In this document: in pieces, positions 35,172-45,473 of the stretch
Layout: every line of letters starts with the position of its first letter
Numbering within the stretch: position 1 is the stretch's first letter
The notes under the pieces: generated by a model
Databases searched by the model: none
What the model was told of the DNA's origin: nothing
Seen by the model: only the letters and a program-made list of their open reading frames with translations
NCBI GenBank assembly: GCA_002803225.1
Contig: NXFV01000753.1
Coordinates: 1-64,000, forward strand
Length of the DNA: 64,000 nucleotides
Origin: Gamarada debralockiae
Lineage: Eukaryota > Ascomycota > Leotiomycetes > Helotiales > Hyphodiscaceae
Direction: 5' to 3'
Translations under genes and position numbers: made by a program

Positions 35172-38100
35172 ATGGAGCTCGTTCTTGTCGGAAGCGACTC
35201 CAGTTTGCATCGGAAGATTGAGAACACGCTTCTGCTAGACGCAGTAAGAGACGGGAATGAAGACTGGGCACGGGGTCTACTAAATGAAGGCGGGGCCAAC
35301 ATCAGGGAAAAAACTGAAGATGGGCAAACAGCATTACATTTAGCAGTCCTAAATGGTCACAAATCCGTGATTGGGCTGCTGATAGAGAAGGGAGCAGACA
35401 TAGAAGCGTCTGACAAGGATGGCAGCAAGCCATTATATATTGCTGCAAAGTCAGGAAACCTCTCTCTCGTCGAGGCTCTCTTGTCCTTCAATGCCCAAGT
35501 TGAGTCTTTCAACGCCAAGACTCAGACCACTGCTTTCTACGAGGCCATCTTGAACGATCATGAAAGAGTCGCCAAAAGACTCCTAGAGCATGGAGCAGAT
35601 ATCGATGCAAGGGTTCCAAATGGTCGCACAGCTCTGTGCAGTGCTGTGGTTCTTGGGGAACTGGACGTTATTGAATTTCTTCTCCGACATGGAGCGAACA
35701 AGAAGCTACTCGAGGAAGAGGGAATACTTGAACGCCTTGGAAGTGGAGATGAGGTAGATCAGGAGCTTTTGAAGATACTGCAAAAGGCGCAATTAGTCCA
35801 AGGTCCTTCCATCAACAGCTCGAAGAAGGCCATGGAGTCCCGCTTTACGCATGTGCCATCCCTTCCGGCGACAGAGGATCAGGTTGACAGGATAAATGTC
35901 TGTCGTGGCTTCGAAGCTACCATTGTCGACTTCTTTGTTGGAGACTGTGAGGAGAGAGTCCAAGTCTCGGCTTCCGTTTTTGACATTCTGTATGGGATAG
36001 GTCCGGAGGCTACCATGGGTATGGCCAAAGACCCGAAGATACTTGGAGCTAAACCTGATTTCAGATGGTATCATCTTCCGGCTAATAATGTAGGCTTCCC
36101 TATCCCCCTCCTACCTTCTGAGAAGAGTCCGAGTACTAACAATCTCACAGATGGCGTGGGTTGAGGTATGATTGTCTGTTCATTCGGCAGTTACTTCAAG
36201 CAATTTTCGAAGAGCTATATATGCCATACAGGCGAAGCACTCCTGACGATCAAATAAAGGCTCTAGTCAGTCGAATCGTTGCTGAACGCAAATCTGGGGC
36301 CGCGATGTTGGATGATGATCTCAAATCAAACCTTGGTTTGTCCAACGCATCTGGTCGACAATATAGAACTTCCACGGCACACTCTTCATATATGCGCCCA
36401 CTGTGTCGAGCTGTGAAGGTATGTTAAATTCTTTGACCAATGTCCATGACTAATACAGCTACCAGTCGGGTCAAAATTGCTCGTTTGGGGACAGCACGGC
36501 GGATCATGTCATGCTGTTTGTAAGTATCTATCTCAGCTTTATCAGCCAGATTAAGCTAATACTCTCTGAAGATCCCTTTCCTACATTTCGAAATATATGA
36601 TGCCTACGAGGAGATGTTTTCAATCGTATCCGAGGTAAAATACTTACTCGAAAAAGGAAGGGACTTTCCCCTCAGTTCAACTGAAAAGACCAAGCGTGAT
36701 CGGAAGTCAAGACTGTCGCGAAGGTATTTTCAGGACCGTAAAAGAGCTGCTTTTCCTCAATTCGAAGAAGACTATATGTCCGTTGGTCAATATCTTGATC
36801 AAAAAAAAAGGCCTATTCGGTTCAAGGATTGCGTTGGGAGAAAGTTTACTTTTCCATTTCATTTAGTAGCAACTTGGGCTGTAAGAAATACCTGCTCTAC
36901 TGTGAGTTCGAATTAACGATTTGGACTAACTATCTGCAGGGAATGGAAGAGTTGATAAGGCAAGCGTTTCTACATGTTGAGGGCCTCGGAACTCATGTAG
37001 AAGAAGGTCATTATGATTTGGTAGGGCCAAATGGAGATATTATCCTACCGTCAGTATGGGAGACTGTGGTGGAACCTGGTTGGTTTCTCACTATGCATAT
37101 GTGGCCAATGCCTGAGCCTCAACGCCCAAGACAACCTGGATATCCCCCACCCGGCCCCCCACCCGGCCCTCCGCCAGGACACCACTTCGACCCTGGACGC
37201 CCAGGAATGAGACAAGAAACCCGACGGCACGGTCCACCACCAGGCCCTCCTCCTTCAGGCCACCGAGGCGGCGTCAATCCACGAGCCGGCATGCAACCGC
37301 CTCCACCACGCGGCTGGCCACCTGGAGTGCCACCACCTCCAAGACCTGGGGCAGGGCCACCCGGAGGACCGCCTGGTGGGCCGCCTATAATCGTCATGCC
37401 TGGCGGATCATCCCGACCCGGCGGTAGCAGTAGGCGGAAAGCACCGCCTTCCGGTGGAGTGCTCAATTTCCTGTCAGGGGCAAAGTCTAAGTCGTCGGGG
37501 AAAGGTATATTCCTCACTAGCACGCTGAAATACATGGCAACTTGAGTAACAGACCTGACGCTGCGTAGGTCCAAAAAAAGCTGAACAACCTGCTACCCCG
37601 CCTCCTCCGCAACCACAATCCCCATCACAATCACAGCCCCAACGTTCGTTTCTCTCGACGGAAAAGCCATCTGAAGCACCATTATCAGCACCAGGCGGGA
37701 CTTCAGTCGATCCTAGCAATATAGCTAAATCAGAGACCCAACCTGCAAAGGATGATCAAACAGCTCCTGTTTACATGAGCGTTGGAACAGAGTCAAAAGC
37801 TTTTCCTGAAAACAGAGGAGATAAAGATGCTGGGCAAGAAACACGGAGTTCTCCTACGCCATCACATGACAATTCGAATGGTCCGAAGACAAAAGGTAAA
37901 CAACCTGATAGAACCGGTACACAACAACCTGGCCTGTCTGAGCACAAATCAACGCCCAAAATTAATCTGGATAAGGATCTAATCATGGCTTATCTATTTC
38001 CGACAAATTCAGGAGAAATTCCACCACTGCAACCACGACGTACGCTTGACCAGTACTTCTACACTCATCTTGAAAGTACCTCCCAGAGAGATGCCGACCA

Positions 38101-40444
38101 AGTAGTCTATCGCTATACGATGGGAACGTCTGAGGCAAAGATATTCATGGTGGATCAGTTATGGTTGTGGATACTGAACGAAGGTAGGCAAGCTCTGTGA
38201 CTTTTCGTACTTTGAAATTAACCTATGAGGTATCTAGATATAGTCATAAGCTGCTTCCCACAACGGTGGCAGTCGGAACTACAACATGAGAGGCGTCAAG
38301 AACAAAGCGGTCAGGACACGAAATTAGAAGACGACCCTCCATCGGTACCCAAAAAGGACCCTCTTCTTGGTAAGCGCACTACTGGCGTTCCAGAGTCAAG
38401 CGACCTACCAACAAGCCCGGGTTTGCAGAGGCCAAGTCCTGTGCCCGGTCCTCAAATGCATAGGTCAGATCTACCTCCGAGCCAGCCCGGAGGACTACCA
38501 ATTATCGTGAATCTTACACAAGAACACAAGAAGAAGGAAAAGCCGTCCGGCATGCTGGGGTGGATGAGTGACAAACCGGAGCGGTCGTCTAGGGAAAAAT
38601 CGGATGTTCTGAAATGGATGAATGAATCCCCGGGGCCGTCAGCGAAAATTTCTCACCGGAAAGTGGAAGGCGAAGATCCTCTCATTATAGCAGAACAGCC
38701 TCCTGCTACAACTAAGGATAGTCTGTCTACCGCAAAACGTCTTCCAGTCCCTCCGGCTCCAGCCACTCTGCCGCCGGCATCCCCGCCCCCTGTTCCTTCG
38801 CTCCCTCTAGATCATAAAATTCTATTGCAATTTCAGGATAGCACACCTCCCTATGCTACAGAACAAGCAAAACAATCAAGTCGAGAGGATACTCGAAGTA
38901 TTCAGAGCAAAAGCTCTTCGACCAGGAAGCCAAAAGCCTCCCGTAAAATTCGTGACGACCCCTTGGATGTACACCAGACGATTCTCAGGTATCTGAAGGG
39001 CTCAGCACGAGCTCCGATCACTACCATCTATGATCTGGCGAACCTAATCACAAACCACTGCGCCAATGTGTTTGATCAGTATTCAGTCCCAGAGGCTTTC
39101 CAATTTTTAGATTTCTTCGAGCGTTCCATCGGAAATATTGTAAGTTGATTTACGAAGTCTTCCACCCTTGCTGAGCTATTCCAGATTGATAAGGAAGCAC
39201 GATGTCTTCAAGAGTTCACCCATAGTCTCAGCGAGGAGAACGTGATATTAGATATCAAAAAGGAGACGGCGCTGCTGGTAGAAATCAAGGATATAAGCGA
39301 CGAGCTTGACATCTTAAAGATCGTGCTCGATGACCAGAAGAAGACTATGAAAGACATGGCCCGAGTGACACGAGAGCTCACGAAGGACACCATCACAGCA
39401 GCTACCAGCCAAGATGAAAATCTCTCGCTGGAAAACAACAGGGTGCTAGACAGCCACCTCTACCGCATCCAAGAAATGAAAAAGATGACTGAAAACTCTT
39501 ACAAAGGAGTAAGTCCTCGAGGCCCCCAATCCCGAATCCCCCACAATTCAAAGCACTATCTCATAATTCCCTTTCTTAGCTTCAGCATCTTCTCGACCTA
39601 AAGCAAAAACAAGCCAATCTCTCCGAAGCTCTCTCCGCACGCAAACAAGCCGAGAGCACTTTCCACCAAGCGGAACTCGCGCGCGAGCAAGCGGACCGTA
39701 GCCTCGAGCAAGCCCGGCTCGCTGCCGAACAGGCAAGACTGACATCCGAACAAACTAGACTCACTACGGAGCAGGTACGGGAGTTGAATGAGCAGACGAA
39801 GCTGGCGAGGGAGCAGGCGGATGAAACGGCCAGGCAGGGGAAGGAGACGGCGAGGCAGGGGAAGACAATCTTGATGTTTACGGTGGTTACGATTATTTTT
39901 GTGAGTTGAGATTGATTGCTGGCACAGAGGAAGTGGTGCGGCAATGGGCTAATAGGAGGAAATAGCTTCCGCTATCGTTTATGGCGGCTTTTTTTGCGAT
40001 TAATTTGGACTCTTTTCCTGTTAATGAGAACGGGAAGCTGCCGATACCGTTCGTGTTGAAGTATATGCGTAAGAATCCCTGCTCCTTCTCGACATTGCTA
40101 AGTGGAATACTTCGTACTGAATCTGGGCAGTGAGCCTCTCCGGAGCTTTATCTATCCCCTTCATTGTAGTAGCTTTCCAGCAGGAGAGAATCTCAAGCTG
40201 GTTAAAGAACCTGTCGTGGGCTCAGGTTCTCACCTGGATTGGAGCTATAGGAGTATTTATTCTCCCCATTGCTTTGGTATGGACAAGGCCATTGGCATCC
40301 GGTGTGAAGGCTGCGGTGACAGGCGCTTTAGTATTAGTGGCTGTCACATGTGCTATTGGGTACCTAATACACAGAGTTATAACAGCCAGCCGAGACACAG
40401 GAAGTACTGACAGTTCGTATCCAAGGTCTCTGGTGGATGATTAG
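35172..40444 (+). CDS. Ankyrin - ubiquitin-like - CorA-like membrane fusion protein
   Basis: Domains in order. Ankyrin repeats (about 35220-35740: DGQTALHLAVLNGHKSVIGLL and similar). First half of the fungal CorA-like domain (RWYHLPANN, then TSTAHSSYMRPLCRAVK, IPFLHFEIYDAYEEM). A ubiquitin-like ULD domain (IRFKDCVGRKFTFPFHLVATW, GMEELIRQAF, WETVVEPGWFLTMHMWPMPE). A long Pro/Gly-rich linker (about 37100-37980). Second half of the CorA-like domain (RTLDQYFYTHL, DQVVYRYT, KIFMVDQLWLWILNE, ISCFPQRW, IYDLANLITNHC). A coiled coil (AREQADRSLEQARLAAEQAR). Membrane helices starting LPLSFMAAFFAINLDSFP, with no GMN signature. The final helices end at 40444. Most introns are clean. At 36166-36190 either a 25-nt intron or a one-base insertion must be assumed. 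The start is uncertain (34908 or an upstream exon). The function of this family is unknown; immunity-like or transport roles are guesses. Confidence 0.75.
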
Positions 40445-41004
40445 GGCCAGCCTTTACTCAGACAGCCACGAGAGCGAGATGGAGAGGAATGTCTCTATAG
40501 ATCATACAAATACACTCTTGACTATAGGGCAAAAAGGGCGTAGTTACTGTAGTGGGGAAAATTGTTGTGGCCCTGTTTTTCATGTTTAGTGGGTCTTACA
40601 ATTATAAGAACCTTCGCTTAGCTAGTCTCATCACATGCTAGCAGGATATAAATGGCCTTTGTAGCTAGAGTAGCACTTAGACATCTATACAATTTAATAT
40701 AACCTTTTTACCTGTGGTCCATTGTGCTCACCTATTATACTGGCCGATGCCCTACTCCCACCCTTAATCTACTTTCTTACCTATACTTAACCTCTTAGTG
40801 ATCTTATCTTAAACCTAAATCTTACTTACCCCTAGCGTGCGCCGCGCCGCGTCGCGTCATCGTCGTGTTTCTTCTAACCCACCCCCTTTTTCTACGTGAA
40901 TAGACTACTACTCAATAGTAAATAAGTGTCGAGTCTGACCTGATAATAAGCTAAGTATCCTTTTCTTCCCTACTGATTCCCTACCGTATTAGTACCGATT
41001 CACC
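40445..41004. other. AT-rich spacer with LTR-like palindrome
   Basis: Holds the second copy of the TCTTACAATTATAAGAA palindrome (40594-40610) and an AT-rich stretch with no ORF. It probably forms the edge and leader of the repeat-derived ORF that starts at 41005. Confidence 0.4.
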
Positions 41005-42115
41005 TTGGATTCGCTCTTAGGCAAGCCTCGTTTCGCTATTGTCTCTTTATGTTACCACTCTCTCCTTCTCCCAAAGATGCTACCAAACCTTGATTTCCTC
41101 GACATTGTCACGGTCGCGAACGGCCCCTTCGTCTTCTGCCGCCCGTGTGGGACTATCGTCGTCGCTAACGCGCACCCGGCAAAGCATCACTCGCCTCTCC
41201 ATTGCGCGCAGCACCTCTTAAACTGCCACCTCAATGACTTCCACGACCCTCCTCCCCCGCGCCAGCTCCCTGAGCTCGTCCAGGCCCGACCCGGGCTCGC
41301 CGAGGCACTGCTAAATAGCCGGTCTCAACTGTCGTGTCCCCTGCCTACGAATAGCCCGATCTTCGAGGGGTTAAAAGTCTTGGACGCGCTCGAGTGCACG
41401 CTCTGCCCTGGGCCGGGCTACTATCAAGTGTTTAGCGAAGATACAATGAGAAAGCACCTATCGACAGCACATGAGAAGGGCAAGTTTCGAGAGGTGCGGT
41501 ACCGGCTCGTCCAAGTTCAGACCTGATTTACTCGTCGCTTAGGCGTCTATAGGATCTTTTGGGCTATCCAAGTAGGAGTCAGAAGATGCCCTGTACTCCC
41601 CTGCCCTCCTTCGAAGCCGGCGCGAGCCATTCCCAACCCGCACGCGGAACGGCACCTAATCGGGACCCAGTCGAAGGACGATACGAGCCCGTATCTCGAG
41701 CAAACGGCTTGGCTACATACGTTCCGACAGCGCCCGTACTAGCACGCGCTCCGCCAGATAACCTATCTCCCGCGACAAGGCAGCCCCCTACAGCTCCGCG
41801 ACGAACAGGACACGAATAGCGAGCTACTCGAGACCTCCTTTTCCGCCGAGTCGGAAGACATTCTCGGGATTATCCTTGCCTCTCAGCAGCAGCTCTTTGA
41901 GAGGTGCGAGGCTACTTTTCACTCGACGCCATATGTGTTTCGGCATTGGCTTAAGTCCCAGCACGAGCATAAGCTATACCACGACGCATTTAGCTGGCTA
42001 CAGAATCCTCGGTTTATTAGTCGGTATCTTAGCCACTGGAAACGTCTTTTGTGTAGCCTCTTCCGGGCACGCCAGCTTAGTGAGGAGCTTGAAGACCAGA
42101 TATTCAGGCCGAGGG
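41005..42115 (+). mobile_element. Decayed DUF3505-type (telomere-linked/transposon-like) ORF
   Basis: One reading frame runs from 41005 to about 42115 with only two stops, TGA at 41524-41526 and TAG at 41740-41742. Both can arise from TGG or CAG by C-to-T change on one strand. The front part has a two-finger layout: FVFCRPCGTIVV...HHSPLHCAQHL and LECTLCPG...MRKHLSTAHEKG. Then come EQTAWLHTFRQ, ASQQQLFERCEATF and FRHWLKSQHEHK, ending with RYLSHWKRLLCSLFRARQL. This order recalls DUF3505 proteins found with fungal telomere-linked RecQ helicases and other large repeats. The helicase part is missing; the frame stops where MFS sequence begins on the other strand. The family call is from memory of motif order. 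Confidence 0.55.
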
Positions 42116-42555
42116 CGATGTTGATCCGAAGAAAGATTCCATTCATTACCATCACCCAAGTAACATTTGGGAAGAAGAAAACTTGGATCATGTGTTTAAC
42201 ACAGCGGTGGGATTCTGCACAGTCTGGCTTATTGACAAATGCCTGGGGTCCGCTGGCGAATGTACGCGGCGCGAAGTTGACTGTATCCATGGTGCGGGGC
42301 GAGTGGATTGTCATTTGTCTTTCAAAAGTTGCTTGTTCGGCGTCAGCTATATCCAAGGGAGCAAGCTTGTCGCTTGGATGATTCGTCAGTGATTGGTAGG
42401 CGACGAGTGGACGCTCAAACTTGGACTCCGGCATGAAGAAGGTCATAATGAGAATGAGAGCCGAGAACCCAGCGAACATGTAGTACCAGGCCCGCCATCC
42501 AACCGAGGCTGCAATATAGGACGAGAGAATGATTAGAGCTGCGGAGATGCATATC
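42115..42555 (-). pseudogene. MFS transporter fragment, middle part
   Basis: On the minus strand SSYIAASVGWRAWYYMFAGF, LIMTFFMPESKFERP, then MIQVFFFPNVTWVMVMNGIFL match helices 5-7 and the central loop of fungal MFS transporters. The fragment starts abruptly against dehydrogenase sequence at about 42555 and ends abruptly against the DUF3505-type ORF near 42115. It has no start codon of its own. Orientation and order suit the C-terminal relic at 31891-32190, with the part between them missing. Confidence 0.7.
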
Positions 42556-43514
42556 AGTGGGGAAGATATTGCCAAAAGTCGTGGCCAAGACCTTCACGGC
42601 GAAGATGTGAGTCGCCATAGGTCTGGTTAATGCGATATCCAGCCTTCTTCTCTCCAATCTTCGCATCGTCAACCGTGCCCAGAAGAAGGGTGACTACTTT
42701 GCCAATTTTTTGTTGACGATAGGAGAGAGACCGCCAAGGTATGGACCGTCGGGTTTATGGCATCGAGCACATATACAAGGTCTTCAGCAGTGATGGCTTG
42801 AATTCGTGACTTGATGTCTTCGTTGCTGGCATGCCGATCAATGACGTGGGTAGCGCCGTAGGACTTGAGCTTTTCGGCGTTCCCTATCCCTGCAACTGCA
42901 ATGACATTCCCAATACCAGCCAATGAGGCAAACTGAATATCCATTTTGCCGCAGTTGGAGCCACCACCGATAATGTCTATACTTTGGGAGGCGCAGTCGA
43001 ATGCTTTAGCCTCATCGGTATCAAAGGGGGGCGGCATGCCGTGCCCAGAGGGGTGGAACAATGCCACGAATGATGCAATACCACATACAGGCAAGGTGAC
43101 TACTTCGTCATCGGAGATACCAATTGGGACACGCCCTGTCACCCTGGAGTCCAGAAGAGCATACTCTTGCAGGCCAGCAGTATCAGGCGAGAACCTCGTT
43201 TGGCCGAAGACTTGTCCCCCAACTTGAAGTCTTTGACCTCCGATCCAAGAGAAGTGGCTGTGCAAACCACCTCAAGGCTGAGGATCTCGGGAAGCTTAGA
43301 GACGAAGATTCCGCGATCGCGAATCTTCTGGTCATGGGGGTTTACTGACAGGGATATCAGCCTCGTTCAAGCAGAGATAGGATGCGACTATACTTACGTC
43401 CGACGGTGATTATCTTAACGAGAACCTGGTTCTCATCGGGTTAGGAACGGGGCGGGTAGTTTTAATGACCGGCCTGCCGATTTCAGCAACGATAAGAGCG
43501 TTTTGGGTAGCCAT
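42556..43514 (-). pseudogene. Zinc-type alcohol dehydrogenase (MDR), broken
   Basis: From the ATG at 43514: MATQNALIVAEIGRPV, then a one-base loss near 43440 before ENQVLVKIITVG. An intron follows, then NPHDQKIRDRGIF and EVKDFKLGD. A second frame change leads into QVFGQTRFSPDTAGLQEYALL. LPVCGIASFVALFHPSGHG, SIDIIGGGSNCGKMDIQFA (dinucleotide-binding turn), KSYGATHVIDRHA and NPTVHTLAVSLLSSTK follow in one frame. A third frame change near 42705 leads into GKVVTLLLGTVDDAKIGEKK and FWQYLP, where the gene is cut off by MFS sequence. Intact relatives are CipB-like zinc-binding oxidoreductases. Three frameshifts and a truncation mark it as dead. Confidence 0.8.
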
Positions 43515-44252
43515 GGTGTCTATTTGGAAAATCCTTGCAGTCGATTAAGTGTTTGAACTTTCAATTCCAAGATGGGACGTCGGTGGTAAATGTATACCTT
43601 TCCAAACTGATTTCCAATCACCCTTCCTGTCTAGCCTCCAATTGGCTGAAGCACGCAATGGTATAAAGATTGTCCATCTTTTGTGTGACCAATTCTGATT
43701 GCTCGATCCGTGTACTAATGCTGGTTGCAGACAGTGAATGAAGGATGCCCAAGGCTGTTATTACCATATAATATTCTGAAGCAATGCTCAGGAGCTTCTT
43801 GAAGCATACACACGTCATGCAAAAATGATCGCGCTCGACGTCAATGATTGATTCCTCGTTCAAATGACAACGTCGCAACTAGCGACCTCCGATGCTCCCA
43901 CAGTATCAAACTCTCCGGGCCAGCTACAAGCTTATATACCAACAAAATCAGGAGTCCGTTGCTAATAGCTTTATACTTAGTGGGGATGAAGACGGTGAGG
44001 TACAATGTGAAGAGCGCCGGTATCAGAACACGCCAATTTTTCGCGTGCATGCAAGGCTGGGCAAGAAATCCCCGACAGAGGCTAGTTTGTATAAATCTCA
44101 GCCTTCCTAAAAGAAAAGCAGTCACGAATACTTGCATATTACCTAAGGTACTTGTCTGAAATTCTAATAAATCTACAGAGTGGATCAACTTTCAGTCACC
44201 CTTATCTTCAGACTTTTGCCTCAAAGTTACCCAGAAATCCCAAATCGTCCGA
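43515..44252. other. Spacer, no gene recognised
   Basis: The minus-strand ORF 43841-44188 has a hydrophobic stretch (VLIPALFTLYLTVFIPTKY) but no recognised family. Nothing else is apparent. It separates two pseudogenes. Confidence 0.4.
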
Positions 44253-45473
44253 ATGGCCTCCTGCCGCGACCTTTCTACTCTTCTGGCGACACCAATCAGC
44301 GATCCCATTCCTGAAGACGCCCTCAAAGAGATCATCGCCACATACCCCTTCATCCCAATTCCCCACGTCCTCAACCTCAGGCCATTTCCCACTCAAACTC
44401 ATCCTCGTTCGGGAGCGCTCTCTCATCTCCCTGCCACATCTTTGGCCCCATTGCAAGATACCTACAACATAAGAACAATTTTCGACCTCCGCAACCAATC
44501 AGAACGGGTATCGTCTCCCTCACTGAGAACCCCTGTATCAAAACGATTTCGACCCCAAGCGGAGTGGATGCCGCGATCCGTGCCAAGCCATCGGGATAAA
44601 GTCATTGGAGGATCAATATTCCTACTGCGGATTTCGTCGAAAACCAAGGGAACGACTGATATGTAAAGATGTACAGTGCTGTGCTAGAGACGCATAGGGG
44701 GCCTTACAAAGCCGTTTTTGAGACTCGCAGGGATGGAGACGGAGGTATGTTTTTTCACTGTACTGGTTCGTCAGATTATTTCACCCCTTTTTGCTGCCCC
44801 ACATTACCCCTGTCAGGAATATTGCCTGAAATATCAGTATGTTGCCTGAAGAGCTGAGGCATACGGAACCCGAACTCGGGGGTCGAGGAGCCATCGGAAA
44901 CCGATAGCTAGAGTCAAGCTATAGTTATATTGGATGCATTGAGCTCTGTAGGAGTGCAAGAATGAAGTTAAGTTCATCTGGAGCATCACTTCCCCGAAGC
45001 TCATATACTAGCGTCCACGTGACCCTTTGCACCCGCCAACCCTATATTTCTGACAACCCCGCCCCCTTTTCTGTCTTCACGTGACTTGATATACTTTGCT
45101 GATTCTCGTCCGAATGCAGCCGGCAAAGACCGCACCGGCATACTCTCTGCTCTATCCCTTCTTGAAGCGCCAGACCATGTAATAGCTCAAGGCTACGCAC
45201 TCACGTATTGGCACGGAGCCCTTCCGAGACATCTTGTTGGGGAAACTATTGGAGCAGATGGAAGAGGATGGAAAGGGGCTAGGGCTGGATACCCCTGGAA
45301 TGGGAGAAATGTGTTCGGTGAGGGGTCCAACTATTTTGCCGTTCTTAAAGTCTATGGATGATAGATGGGGTGGCGATGGGAATGGAGTGAAGGGATACTT
45401 GACTTAGGAGCTGGGTCTAAGAGAGGAGGATCTGGCAAAGATCAGAGAGAAGCTCACAGCTGGGAAGACATAG
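44253..45473 (+). pseudogene. Tyrosine/serine protein phosphatase (Y_phosphatase3), broken
   Basis: The first exon reads IPHVLNLRPFP, SGALSHLPATSLAPLQDTYNI and IRTIFDLRNQSER, typical of fungal Y_phosphatase3 proteins. A frame change near 44524 leads to TISTPSGVDAAIRAKPSG, which then hits TAA. TADFVENQGND is followed by TGA. KMYSAVLETHRGPYKAVF and GGMFFHCT give the first half of the P-loop; AGKDRTGILSAL, beyond a 354-nt intron (44766-45119), gives the rest of HCTAGKDR. The end of the family (GVKGYL, then a TAG, ELGLREEDLAKIREKL) lies in yet another frame and stops at 45473. The catalytic Cys and Arg are kept, but at least three stops and two frameshifts mean the protein cannot be made. Confidence 0.75.

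Noticed and set aside
37119..37574. 151-codon minus-strand ORF rich in Gly and Pro
   Set aside because: Mirror image of the Pro/Gly-rich linker of the ankyrin/CorA-like gene; composition explains it.
43841..44188. Hydrophobic minus-strand ORF suggesting a membrane enzyme
   Set aside because: Only one hydrophobic stretch and no conserved motif; too weak to call.
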